64,000 bases of DNA. Source: Acidobacteriota bacterium (GTDB lineage Bacteria > Acidobacteriota > Blastocatellia > Pyrinomonadales > Pyrinomonadaceae). Made by a program: the position numbers and the translations under genes. Where the stretch lies: assembly GCA_020199835.1 (NCBI GenBank), contig JAIVJV010000009.1:310001-374000 (forward strand). The letters run 5' to 3'. Of the stretch, positions 46,501 through 53,159 are shown piece after piece. Positions within the stretch are counted from its first letter, which is position 1; each line of letters begins with the position of its first letter. The notes beneath the pieces were generated by a model. It was not told where the DNA came from. It did no database searches and worked only from the letters and a program-made list of their open reading frames with translations.

Positions 46501-47021
46501 TGGACGAGCGTTTCAATGGCGGCGGCTCCGCGGCGGACTACATCATCGACATCCTGCAACGCGACTTTGACGGTTACTTCAATAACGTCGCCGGGGATCG
46601 TTATCCGTTCACGAGTCCTTCGGCCGGTATTTGGGGTCCGAAGGTGATGATCATTAACGAAATGGCGGGCTCGGGCGGCGACTTGATGCCTTACATGTTC
46701 CGCCGGCGCAAGATTGGACCGCTGATCGGCAAACGCACGTGGGGTGGTTTGGTTCACACGGCTGATACGCCGGGGTTCATCGATGGTGGATCGATGATCG
46801 CGCCGCGTGGCGGTTTCTTCACGCGCGATGGCAAGTGGGCGGTGGAGAATGAAGGCGTTGCGCCGGACATCGACATTGAGAACTGGCCCAAGGAAGTGAT
46901 CGCCGGACGCGATCCGCAACTCGAGCGCGCGGTTCAGGAAGCGATGCGCATGTTGAAGGAGCGCCCGGTCGATCGTTCACCCAAAGAACCACCGCCGCCA
47001 AAGTGGGGGCAACGTCCGTAG
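43545..47021 (+). CDS. Tricorn-like S41 protease with propeller and PDZ domains
   Basis: The ATG at 43545, with GGAGG upstream, begins a signal peptide (PILLFVCLLAGAGLLVEAQ). The 1158-residue protein has TolB/WD40 blades (PHFSPDGRWIAFSGEYAG, APAWSPDGKFVSYFCDK, SPDSKKILFTDT, NPSWSPDSKWVAYAS). A linker region is rich in Gly, Ala and Pro. A PDZ domain (about 870-940) and a C-terminal S41/tricorn core follow. The nucleophile is Ser1043 in NEMAGSGGD, preceded by VVVDERFNGGGSAADY. The order matches archaeal and bacterial tricorn, which trims peptides, but here the protein is exported. It is divergent from the DUF2911 operon. Confidence 0.9.
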   Translation: MPRSRPILLFVCLLAGAGLLVEAQFDAHAQNGHGGQTRLLRTPTVSSTQIGFAYANNIWVAPRNGGSARRLTSFQGQTANPHFSPDGRWIAFSGEYAGNFDVYIVPSDGGEPKRLTWHPGADSVQGWTPDGRSILFSSSRATWTPSGAPRFWTVSAEGGVEEPMILPRGYQGKISPDGTRIAYRMNNSWDEERRNYRGGQNRPIWIVDLKTYDLVSPPWTDSKDTDPVWVDDSVFFISDRDGVANVWEYQTKSKKLSPVTKFTDFDVKALDSGAGTIVFEQAGYVHELDPKSGKSRIMNITAAGDFPWMMPNWEDVTNRLTNMALSPTGRRVVVEARGEIFTIPAEKGDVRNLTNSSGSAERAPAWSPDGKFVSYFCDKSGEYKLVIEAQDGLTPPREITLKNPTHYYTPSWSPDSKKILFTDTNLKVWVLDVTTEQAKIVGQDPWMVPARTLNPSWSPDSKWVAYASRLRSLHHAIFISNVETGEAKQVTDGLADAVWPTWDASGKYLWFLASTDFGLRSQWLDMTSYDRETTFGLYFAVLKKGDASPLLPESDEDRGVGTGRRPQPGACELPGAGGGGGPAAAGGEGAPAAGAPGGEGATAPQRGPRGPVAVTVDFDGLQQRIIAVPGVPERQYADLQAGVEGTVFYLEARPGGGGQGGGPGGGGGGNELVRYRLCDRRAATFVSNVATYEISADKRKLVYRAAGGGGGQGGGPGGGFGQPPAPQLFLVDADRTPPQAGSGRLNVALRMYLEPKEEFKQIFNEGWRNQRDYLYVPNMHGTDWPKMKQMYGQLLPYVMHRGDLNYLMDIMGAEIAVGHSYVRGGDMPQVPQQVAGLLGADFVIDNGRYKITRIYDNESWNPDLRSPLATPGATVNTGEYILAINGIELRGPDNIYRLLDGTANRQTTLTVNTTPSMQGARTVVVVPVASEQGLRTRAWVESNRRLVEKLSDGQLAYVYVPNTGQPGYTSFNRYYFSQQDKKGVVVDERFNGGGSAADYIIDILQRDFDGYFNNVAGDRYPFTSPSAGIWGPKVMIINEMAGSGGDLMPYMFRRRKIGPLIGKRTWGGLVHTADTPGFIDGGSMIAPRGGFFTRDGKWAVENEGVAPDIDIENWPKEVIAGRDPQLERAVQEAMRMLKERPVDRSPKEPPPPKWGQRP

Positions 47022-47060
47022 TGACATAGGCGTTCGAGAGCTTCGAGCAGGGGGTTTGTT

Positions 47061-48530
47061 ATGCGTTTTGTAAGTGTCTTAGTGATTCTGTTGTGCGCGT
47101 TTACGATAACGCATAGCGCGACATTGCCGGCGGGGTTCACGGAAACAATCATCACGGGGATCGCTAGTCCGACCGCGATGGCGATCGCGCCCGATGGACG
47201 CATCTTCGTTTGCGAACAAGGCGGCCGCTTGCGAGTCATCAAAAACGGCGCGCTGCTCCCAACGTCTTTCATCACCATCAGCGTCGATTCCGTCGGCGAG
47301 CGCGGCCTGCTCGGCGTCGCGTTCGATCCGATGTTCGCGGTCAACAACTTCGTCTACGTCTATTACACCGTTCCTTCAACGCCGCGGCACAATCGCGTCA
47401 GCCGCTTCACGGCGAATGGAGACGTCGCAGTGCCCGGCAGTGAGCTGGCGATACTCGAGCTCGACAATCTCACCAGCGCCACCAACCACAACGGCGGCGC
47501 CATCCATTTTGGTCCAGACGGAAAGCTGTACGTCGCAGTCGGCGAGAACGCGACGCCGTCGAATGCGCAAACCTTGAGCAACCGGCTCGGCAAAGTTCTG
47601 CGTATCAACTCGGACAGCAGCATCCCGACCGACAATCCGTTCTTCAACCAGGCCACCGGCGCGAACCGATCGATCTGGACCCTCGGCCTGCGCAATCCTT
47701 TTACGTTCGCGTTTCAACCCGGCACGAACAGGATGTTTATCAACGACGTCGGCCAGAACGCGTGGGAAGAGATCAACGACGGCATCGCCGGTTCAAACTA
47801 TGGCTGGCCAACGACCGAAGGCGTCACAACGAATCCCGCGTTTCGCTCACCGCTCTTCGCTTACGGGCACGGTGGTGGACCAACAACCGGCTGCGCGATC
47901 GCGGGCGGCGCGTTTTACAACCCGCTGAACGTTCAGTTTCCCTCGAGCTTCATCGGAAAATACTTCTTCGCCGATCTTTGCAGCGGCTGGATACGCACGT
48001 TCGATCCGGCAACAGGCACTGCGGCTGACTTCGCCAGCGGCGTCGTGCAACCGGTCGATCTGAAGGTCGGCGCGGACGGCAGTCTTTATTATCTCGCGAT
48101 CAACTTCGGCAGCGGGTTTGTATCGCGCGTGCAGTTCAATGGTCCAACCATACCCGCGCCGGTAATCGCGACTGAACAAGCCAGCGACAGCGCGATTGCA
48201 CTAGATTCAGTGACAATGATGCGCGATCCGTTTCCGCTGACGACGCCTTTCAACTTCAGCGCTGACGGCCGCACGCACCTGATGTTGTTTGTGATGAACC
48301 TGGATCTCTTGCCGGGTGAAACGAAGACGGCAGTGACAGCGCGCGCCGAAGACGCGGCGCTCAACGTTTATCCGTTGACCGTGGAGTTTGTTGGTAAGGT
48401 GCCGAATTTCGACTGGCTAACGCAGGTGGTGGTTCGTTTACCGAACAACACGCCTGCGTCGCAGCCGATTTTTGTGAGCGTTAGTTTGCGGGGACAGACG
48501 AGTAACAAAGCCCGGATCAGGATGAAGTGA
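47061..48530 (+). CDS. Secreted PQQ-dependent sugar dehydrogenase, second paralogue
   Basis: The catalytic part (residues about 20-360) closely follows that at 31185. It has RIFVCEQGGRLRVI, GERGLLGVAFDPMF, ATNHNGGAIHFGPDG, GLRNPFTFAF and GSNYGWPTTEG, with a signal peptide at the N-terminus. The C-terminal 120 residues are unrelated to the Ig-like domain of the paralogue. They contain SVTMMRDPFPLTTPFNF, LPGETKTAVTARAED and GKVPNFDWLTQVVVRLP, which I recall as a C-terminal module of many secreted proteins in this class of Acidobacteriota. The 3' end overlaps the convergent Fis-type regulator gene by 14 bp. Confidence 0.87.
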   Translation: MRFVSVLVILLCAFTITHSATLPAGFTETIITGIASPTAMAIAPDGRIFVCEQGGRLRVIKNGALLPTSFITISVDSVGERGLLGVAFDPMFAVNNFVYVYYTVPSTPRHNRVSRFTANGDVAVPGSELAILELDNLTSATNHNGGAIHFGPDGKLYVAVGENATPSNAQTLSNRLGKVLRINSDSSIPTDNPFFNQATGANRSIWTLGLRNPFTFAFQPGTNRMFINDVGQNAWEEINDGIAGSNYGWPTTEGVTTNPAFRSPLFAYGHGGGPTTGCAIAGGAFYNPLNVQFPSSFIGKYFFADLCSGWIRTFDPATGTAADFASGVVQPVDLKVGADGSLYYLAINFGSGFVSRVQFNGPTIPAPVIATEQASDSAIALDSVTMMRDPFPLTTPFNFSADGRTHLMLFVMNLDLLPGETKTAVTARAEDAALNVYPLTVEFVGKVPNFDWLTQVVVRLPNNTPASQPIFVSVSLRGQTSNKARIRMK

Positions 48531-48852
48531 CATTAATGCCGTAGCGCTTGATCTTGCAATTCAGTGTGGTCACTTTAACGCCCAGCAGTTTCGCCGCGCG
48601 GCGTTGATTACCGCGGGTGCGCTGCAAGGCATTGCGAATCAGCTCCATCTCGTAGCGCTGTACTTCTTCCTGAAGTCCTAGTTGCCTCTCTGGTTCGGGT
48701 TGATTATTGGCAAGAGACTCGACTTCCTTGAGCACGGTCAAGGCGGCCTCTCGCAAGTTATCCAGACTGTGGCGGGCTAATTCTGATTTCAACGGCGCTT
48801 CTGGGCGCGCCGCATTATTACCATTCCTCTCCCAGTGAAAAGAACTGCTCAT
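48517..48852 (-). CDS. Fis-type helix-turn-helix protein
   Basis: GGAGGAAAAG precedes the ATG. The 111-residue protein has a polar N-terminal 70 residues with a helical region. It ends in a Fis/NtrC-type DNA-binding domain (VQRYEMELIRNALQRT, then GNQRRAAKLLGVKVTTLNCK). It lacks the receiver and AAA domains of full NtrC regulators, so it is a stand-alone DNA-binding protein of the HTH_8 kind. Targets are unknown. It follows the HEAT-repeat operon on the same strand with a 129 bp gap. Confidence 0.82.
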   Translation of the reverse strand: MSSSFHWERNGNNAARPEAPLKSELARHSLDNLREAALTVLKEVESLANNQPEPERQLGLQEEVQRYEMELIRNALQRTRGNQRRAAKLLGVKVTTLNCKIKRYGINVTSS

Positions 48853-48981
48853 CTTTTCCTCCCTCGGTTATCCGTATGAGCAGGTCCGTCTGCCTGACCT
48901 GCTGGGAGCAACGCAAGTTTCAACAGACCTTGGGGAGATCGTCATTGTAACCGAATCCCTTGCTCGTTGGTTGCTGTACGT

Positions 48982-50133
48982 TCAGTCCTTGCTTAGAAGT
49001 TCTCTAAAAAACGCAACCGCGCGCTCGTCGCCGGTTTGGCCGAGCATCTGAATCGCAACTTTACGCACAGGCATCCTGGGATGGTTTCGAGCGGTGCGGA
49101 TCAGGATCGGAATCGCTTCGTCTTTCGGACGGCGGCTGATCGCGACCACAGCTTGTTTCTGAAGTTCGATATCCGCGTCACTATCGATTGTGCCCGTCAA
49201 CGCGCCGAGACTCTTCTGACCAGCGATGCGGCCGAGGTTTGCAACTGCACTCTTGCGCAGTTCCATGTCTTTCTCGTTTTCGGCGACGCGGATCAGATAG
49301 GTGGCGGCTGCGTCGTTGTTGTCGTTGCGCGCAATGCCCTGGAGCGCGCGGCGCTTGAGCTCGCGCGTGTGCATCGTCTCGAAGAGGTTTTGAAGCAACG
49401 GCAACGCAGCCGCGGAACGGCTCATCGCAAGCGCCGACATCGCGGCCTGGCGCGCTTCGGTACTCTCCTGAGTGTTGCGGACGATCTCGGTAAACAGCGT
49501 GTTCTTCGCGGTAGTCTCGGGCGTGTAGCCAAGCCAGTGAATAGCACGCGAGCGCGTCGCCTCCGCCACCGGGCGTCGAATCAACTCCGTTAACAAAGCA
49601 TCAACACGCGCGTCATCGTGCAATCCGAGCGCAAACACTGCTCGTTCGTCGAGTCGATTCATTTCAGGTGCAGGTGAATCGATGATCGACTTCAGGTAAT
49701 TAAGACTCTCTTCGTTGCTGATGCGACCGGCCCAGTAGACTGGATAGTTGCTGTACTCGTGCTTGCGCCGCAGGTTGTAAATCTCGGCGCGAATAATCGA
49801 CTCGCGTTGCGCGTCGTAGAGCAGAAACAGTCCGAGCTCGCGTGTCTCGTGACGCGAATCGAACATCATCGACGTGCCCTCGGTCGTGATGTAAACATCG
49901 CCGGAGCTGCTATCGACGATTTCAAAATCAACCGCGACACCCGGCCGCACTTCAAACTGGTACGCGACCCAGAAACGCCCGTTAACCGACTTGGCCTTAC
50001 CCGCGACGATCGCAGCATCGATCTTCGCTTTGAGTGTCGCGCCTTCAACCGGAATGAAGCTCTTCTCTTGCGCAAGCGCGACCGTGCTGAGGGCGATGAC
50101 GATTAGTAATATTCGTGCAAACCCGTAACTCAT
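48982..50133 (-). CDS. Secreted HEAT-repeat protein (383 aa)
   Basis: A signal peptide (ILLIVIALSTVALAQ) precedes a beta-rich N-terminal domain of about 110 residues. At least six HEAT-like helical pairs follow (DERAVFALGLHDDARVDALL, EARQAAMSALAMSRSAAAL, ELRKSAVANLGRIAG, LQKQAVVAISRRPKDEAIP, VRKVAIQMLGQTGDERAVAF). HEAT repeats form protein-binding surfaces. Its start overlaps the stop of the second HEAT gene upstream (ATGA), so the two are co-translated and may work together. Confidence 0.85.
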   Translation of the reverse strand: MSYGFARILLIVIALSTVALAQEKSFIPVEGATLKAKIDAAIVAGKAKSVNGRFWVAYQFEVRPGVAVDFEIVDSSSGDVYITTEGTSMMFDSRHETRELGLFLLYDAQRESIIRAEIYNLRRKHEYSNYPVYWAGRISNEESLNYLKSIIDSPAPEMNRLDERAVFALGLHDDARVDALLTELIRRPVAEATRSRAIHWLGYTPETTAKNTLFTEIVRNTQESTEARQAAMSALAMSRSAAALPLLQNLFETMHTRELKRRALQGIARNDNNDAAATYLIRVAENEKDMELRKSAVANLGRIAGQKSLGALTGTIDSDADIELQKQAVVAISRRPKDEAIPILIRTARNHPRMPVRKVAIQMLGQTGDERAVAFFRELLSKD

Positions 50134-51737
50134 TTCAGCAACTCCTGAAGAAACTCCAAAACCTTCGGATCTTTGCTGCGGCTCAACCAGCCAATCGCGC
50201 GCTTGCGGCGTTCCATCGGCGCGTTCTTGTCGCGGGCGATGTCTATAAACTTCTGCACCACACGTTGATCGTTGGCCCTGGTACCCGGACTGAAGGTTGG
50301 CGTAACGTTCTGTCCAGTAAACCCGATGTATCCATCGCCGCTGAAAAACGAACTGCCGGCGCCGAGCGAGCTGACGATCTGGTCTCTGAGCTCTTCGTTC
50401 TTTTCGCTGTCGTAGAGACTGAGCAGAAAATCAACTGCCTTGTCGCCGCCACGACGCGAGATCGCACTGATGGCGCTCTTGCGTAGTTCGACATTGTCAG
50501 AGCTGCGCGCGATCTCCAGCAGCTTGTTGCCCGCACGCTCGCTCTTGCGATTTCCGAAACCGGCGATCACCGCCTTGCGAATCTCCACGCTCTGGTCCGC
50601 GTCGTAGATCCTGAACAACGCATCGACTGCGGGGTCGCCCGCGCGCGTCGCGATACTTGAGATCGCCAGCTTGCGGTGGCCCATTGTCTTGCCATTAAGC
50701 GCAATGTCACTGAGAACAACGATCGAACGGTCATGGCTCTGTCTGCTCAACGCGTAGAGCGATGCTTCAACGATGGCGTTCTCCTGCGACGTCAACGCGA
50801 AATCGCGCAACGCTTGAACGACGCTGTCCTCGTCGCTCGCTCCGAGCGTTGAAATGGCGCGCGCGCGCAGTTTCAGATCGGGTTCGTTGCGTGCGACGCC
50901 GAGAATCACAGGCGTTGCCGCTTTGCCGCCGTGGCGACCGAGCAGCGTCAACGCCGCGCCCTTGCAACGAACCGTTTGGGTCGAACCGGCTTTGAGCCAT
51001 TCGGTTGCCGTCATGATTCCGCGTTGCAGATCGCTTTGAAACAATGCCTGCAACACGACGATCTTGAACTCACACGGATCGTCGTCAGCGCCCGCGATAT
51101 CAAACTCATCAGCGCGCCAAATCGTCGTGGCCCCGCCACCAACGCCGAAGCCGATGCCTTGAGCTGGTGCGGGCGTTATCGCGACGGGTGATGTGCCGGA
51201 AACGGCTTGTCCGTAAACCGTGACAGCATCCATCGGCGAGGCGGGAACGGTGACCGTCGTAGCTGGTCTCGCGGGGTCGATTTGATCGCTCGCGGGGTCG
51301 ATTCGATCGTAAGTGCGCGTGTACACGCCTTGAACGTATGTGCCCGGCGCTTGGACCAGCAGGATGCGCGCGTCATCTCGCCAACTGGAGGTGGGAAACT
51401 TCTGCAACAAACGGTCGATCGTCGTGCGCGCCTCGTCAAACTTCGAGAGCTTGTGTTCGGCGTAGGCGAGCCAGTAGAGAGCGGCGTCAAGGTTCTTCTC
51501 GTTCGGATATGACGAAACGTATTGACTGAACTTCTCCTCGGCCTTGGCCCATTCGCCGTCGGTAATCGAATCGCGCGCGCTGCGAAACACGGTCGCGGCG
51601 TCTGACTGCGCGGCTGCGCGGCTGCTCGCCTGTGTACTTGCGGCTGGGGTTTGGAAGCTTCGTCGTTGTTGGCCCATCGCGGTGGCGCTGAGGGCGAGCA
51701 CGAGGGTGAGTAATGAGTTGATAAGTTTTTTCGACAT
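50130..51737 (-). CDS. Secreted TPR/HEAT-repeat protein (535 aa)
   Basis: A signal peptide (LINSLLTLVLALSATAMGQ) is followed by a YbgF/BamD-like TPR segment (AKAEEKFSQYVSSYPNEKN, DAALYWLAYAEHKLSKFDEA). A Pro/Val/Ala-rich linker with many possible disordered residues comes next. Then there is a long HEAT-repeat array (LRARAISTLGASDEDSVVQA, IRKAVIAGFGNRKSERAG, LRKSAISAISRRGGDKAVDF). The array is interrupted near the C-terminus by an insert. It is a periplasmic scaffold candidate in the sigma/anti-sigma operon. Confidence 0.85.
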   Translation of the reverse strand: MSKKLINSLLTLVLALSATAMGQQRRSFQTPAASTQASSRAAAQSDAATVFRSARDSITDGEWAKAEEKFSQYVSSYPNEKNLDAALYWLAYAEHKLSKFDEARTTIDRLLQKFPTSSWRDDARILLVQAPGTYVQGVYTRTYDRIDPASDQIDPARPATTVTVPASPMDAVTVYGQAVSGTSPVAITPAPAQGIGFGVGGGATTIWRADEFDIAGADDDPCEFKIVVLQALFQSDLQRGIMTATEWLKAGSTQTVRCKGAALTLLGRHGGKAATPVILGVARNEPDLKLRARAISTLGASDEDSVVQALRDFALTSQENAIVEASLYALSRQSHDRSIVVLSDIALNGKTMGHRKLAISSIATRAGDPAVDALFRIYDADQSVEIRKAVIAGFGNRKSERAGNKLLEIARSSDNVELRKSAISAISRRGGDKAVDFLLSLYDSEKNEELRDQIVSSLGAGSSFFSGDGYIGFTGQNVTPTFSPGTRANDQRVVQKFIDIARDKNAPMERRKRAIGWLSRSKDPKVLEFLQELLK

Positions 51738-51757
51738 TGTTTTCGCCTCTACTTCTT

Positions 51758-52522
51758 CTAACGATTGTTTGGGCCACGATCTCGACCAGGAGCCTGATAG
51801 TCCAGCAACGCAGCGACAATCTCGGTTTTTTGCACTCGCTCTTTGATCGCGCGCACCTCTTCGGGTTTGGCGTGATCGGGGAGGTTGGAAATATCGATCA
51901 GCAACGGTTCGAGATCGGAGAGCAGTGTTTTCGTGGGAAACTTCGCTTTCATCTCCGCGTCGCGGCGCAGGACGACGTTTTCGATCAGCAGCCGGCGAGA
52001 GAGTGCTTTGTCGTAAGTGACGTCGATCTCTTCGTCGGTGTCGGTGATGGGGAAGTTACGAATCGAGCGCAGGAGGTTTTCGGTCTGTTCGATGTGCTTG
52101 GCGGTTTCGCGCTCGTCTAAATCAAAAGCGCCCAGGTCGGTTGAAAGAACACCAGGGTTGTCCGTGAAAATTGGTTTTTGTATCCGCTTAAATTTTTTTA
52201 CCTTGGTTTTAGGTACAACCGGTCGTTCTTGAATAATAGCGGGCATCTGTTCAGGCAGTGTTAAAGCAGCAATGATGCCGTCTGTCGTGCGAGTAAGAAG
52301 GAACACGGATCCAAGCCCGATTGCCAGCAGGATTACCGCCGCAATTTTCATCCACCATCCGAAAGAATTTTTCCCAACAGGCTCGATCCTTTCGGAAATG
52401 CCGGTCCAAAGCTCCGGCGAAATCTGAAGATCGCGATCGTACCGCGCGAACAGCTCCTGCTCCGCGTCCACGTCACCCTCCAGATACTCCTCCAACAACT
52501 CCTGATAATTCTCAGACTTCAT
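51758..52522 (-). CDS. Single-pass membrane protein, candidate anti-sigma factor
   Basis: The ATG at 52522 overlaps the end of the ECF sigma gene by 11 bp; the frame upstream to 52546 is less likely. The cytoplasmic N-terminal 60 residues (LLEEYLEGDVDAEQELFARY) look like the helical sigma-binding part of anti-sigma factors. They lack the zinc H-x3-C-x2-C motif. One TM helix follows (WWMKIAAVILLAIGLGSVFLL), then a periplasmic region of about 160 residues without a known domain. Position and topology support an anti-sigma role; the motif evidence is weak. Confidence 0.65.
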   Translation of the reverse strand: MKSENYQELLEEYLEGDVDAEQELFARYDRDLQISPELWTGISERIEPVGKNSFGWWMKIAAVILLAIGLGSVFLLTRTTDGIIAALTLPEQMPAIIQERPVVPKTKVKKFKRIQKPIFTDNPGVLSTDLGAFDLDERETAKHIEQTENLLRSIRNFPITDTDEEIDVTYDKALSRRLLIENVVLRRDAEMKAKFPTKTLLSDLEPLLIDISNLPDHAKPEEVRAIKERVQKTEIVAALLDYQAPGRDRGPNNR

Positions 52523-53147
52523 AACCAACTCCCGCATACGCGCCAACGCGCCGTCTCATCTCCGCCCGCGCCCGATGCAGATCCGTCTTCAACTTCGCCA
52601 ACGAAAAACCGGTGATCTCCGCAATCTCTTCGTAGCTGCACTGGTGCAACACCTTCAACGTGAACACCACCCGCTTATCTTCATCCAACGCCGCGAGCGA
52701 TCGCCGGATCACGTCGTTCAATTCCTTGCTGAGCACACCATCGACCGGAACAGGCTTGTTGTCGCTCAAGTCCATAACGGATTTGTCTGTGAGTTCAAGG
52801 TGACTGACAGCTCGCTTGCGTGCGCGCAGCGACTCGAGCGCGACGTTTCTCGCGATACCGAAGAGCCACGTCGAAAGCTTCGTGTCGCGGCGCATCGTGC
52901 GGATTGCGCGAAAGGCGCGTACAAACGTTTCCTGCGTCAACTCTTCCGCGAGCCCGCGATCGTTGACCATGTCAAAGATGAAACTGATGACGGGACGGGA
53001 ATACCTCTCGAAAATCAGACGAAAAGCTTCAGAGTCGCCCGCGCATACGCGAGTAACCAGGTCTGCTGAACTATTCATCAGAGTTCCCGCGAAGGCGCCA
53101 GGCTGACCTTCAAGATTTAATTCATCCACCGTCAGCCGCTTCATCAT
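52512..53147 (-). CDS. ECF RNA polymerase sigma factor
   Basis: The 211-residue protein has region 2 (RLIFERYSRPVISFIFDM, GLAEELTQETFVRAFRAI, TKLSTWLFGIARNVALE) and region 4 (LDEDKRVVFTLKVLHQCSY, EEIAEITGFSLAKLKTDL). These are the two DNA- and core-binding parts of group IV sigma factors. The start may be either of the first two ATG codons. It lies 12 bp after the aconitase gene and overlaps the candidate anti-sigma gene, so the group is one transcription unit: aconitase, sigma, anti-sigma, HEAT, HEAT. Confidence 0.92.
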   Translation of the reverse strand: MMKRLTVDELNLEGQPGAFAGTLMNSSADLVTRVCAGDSEAFRLIFERYSRPVISFIFDMVNDRGLAEELTQETFVRAFRAIRTMRRDTKLSTWLFGIARNVALESLRARKRAVSHLELTDKSVMDLSDNKPVPVDGVLSKELNDVIRRSLAALDEDKRVVFTLKVLHQCSYEEIAEITGFSLAKLKTDLHRARAEMRRRVGAYAGVGYEV

Positions 53148-53159
53148 GTTCCCGGTAGG

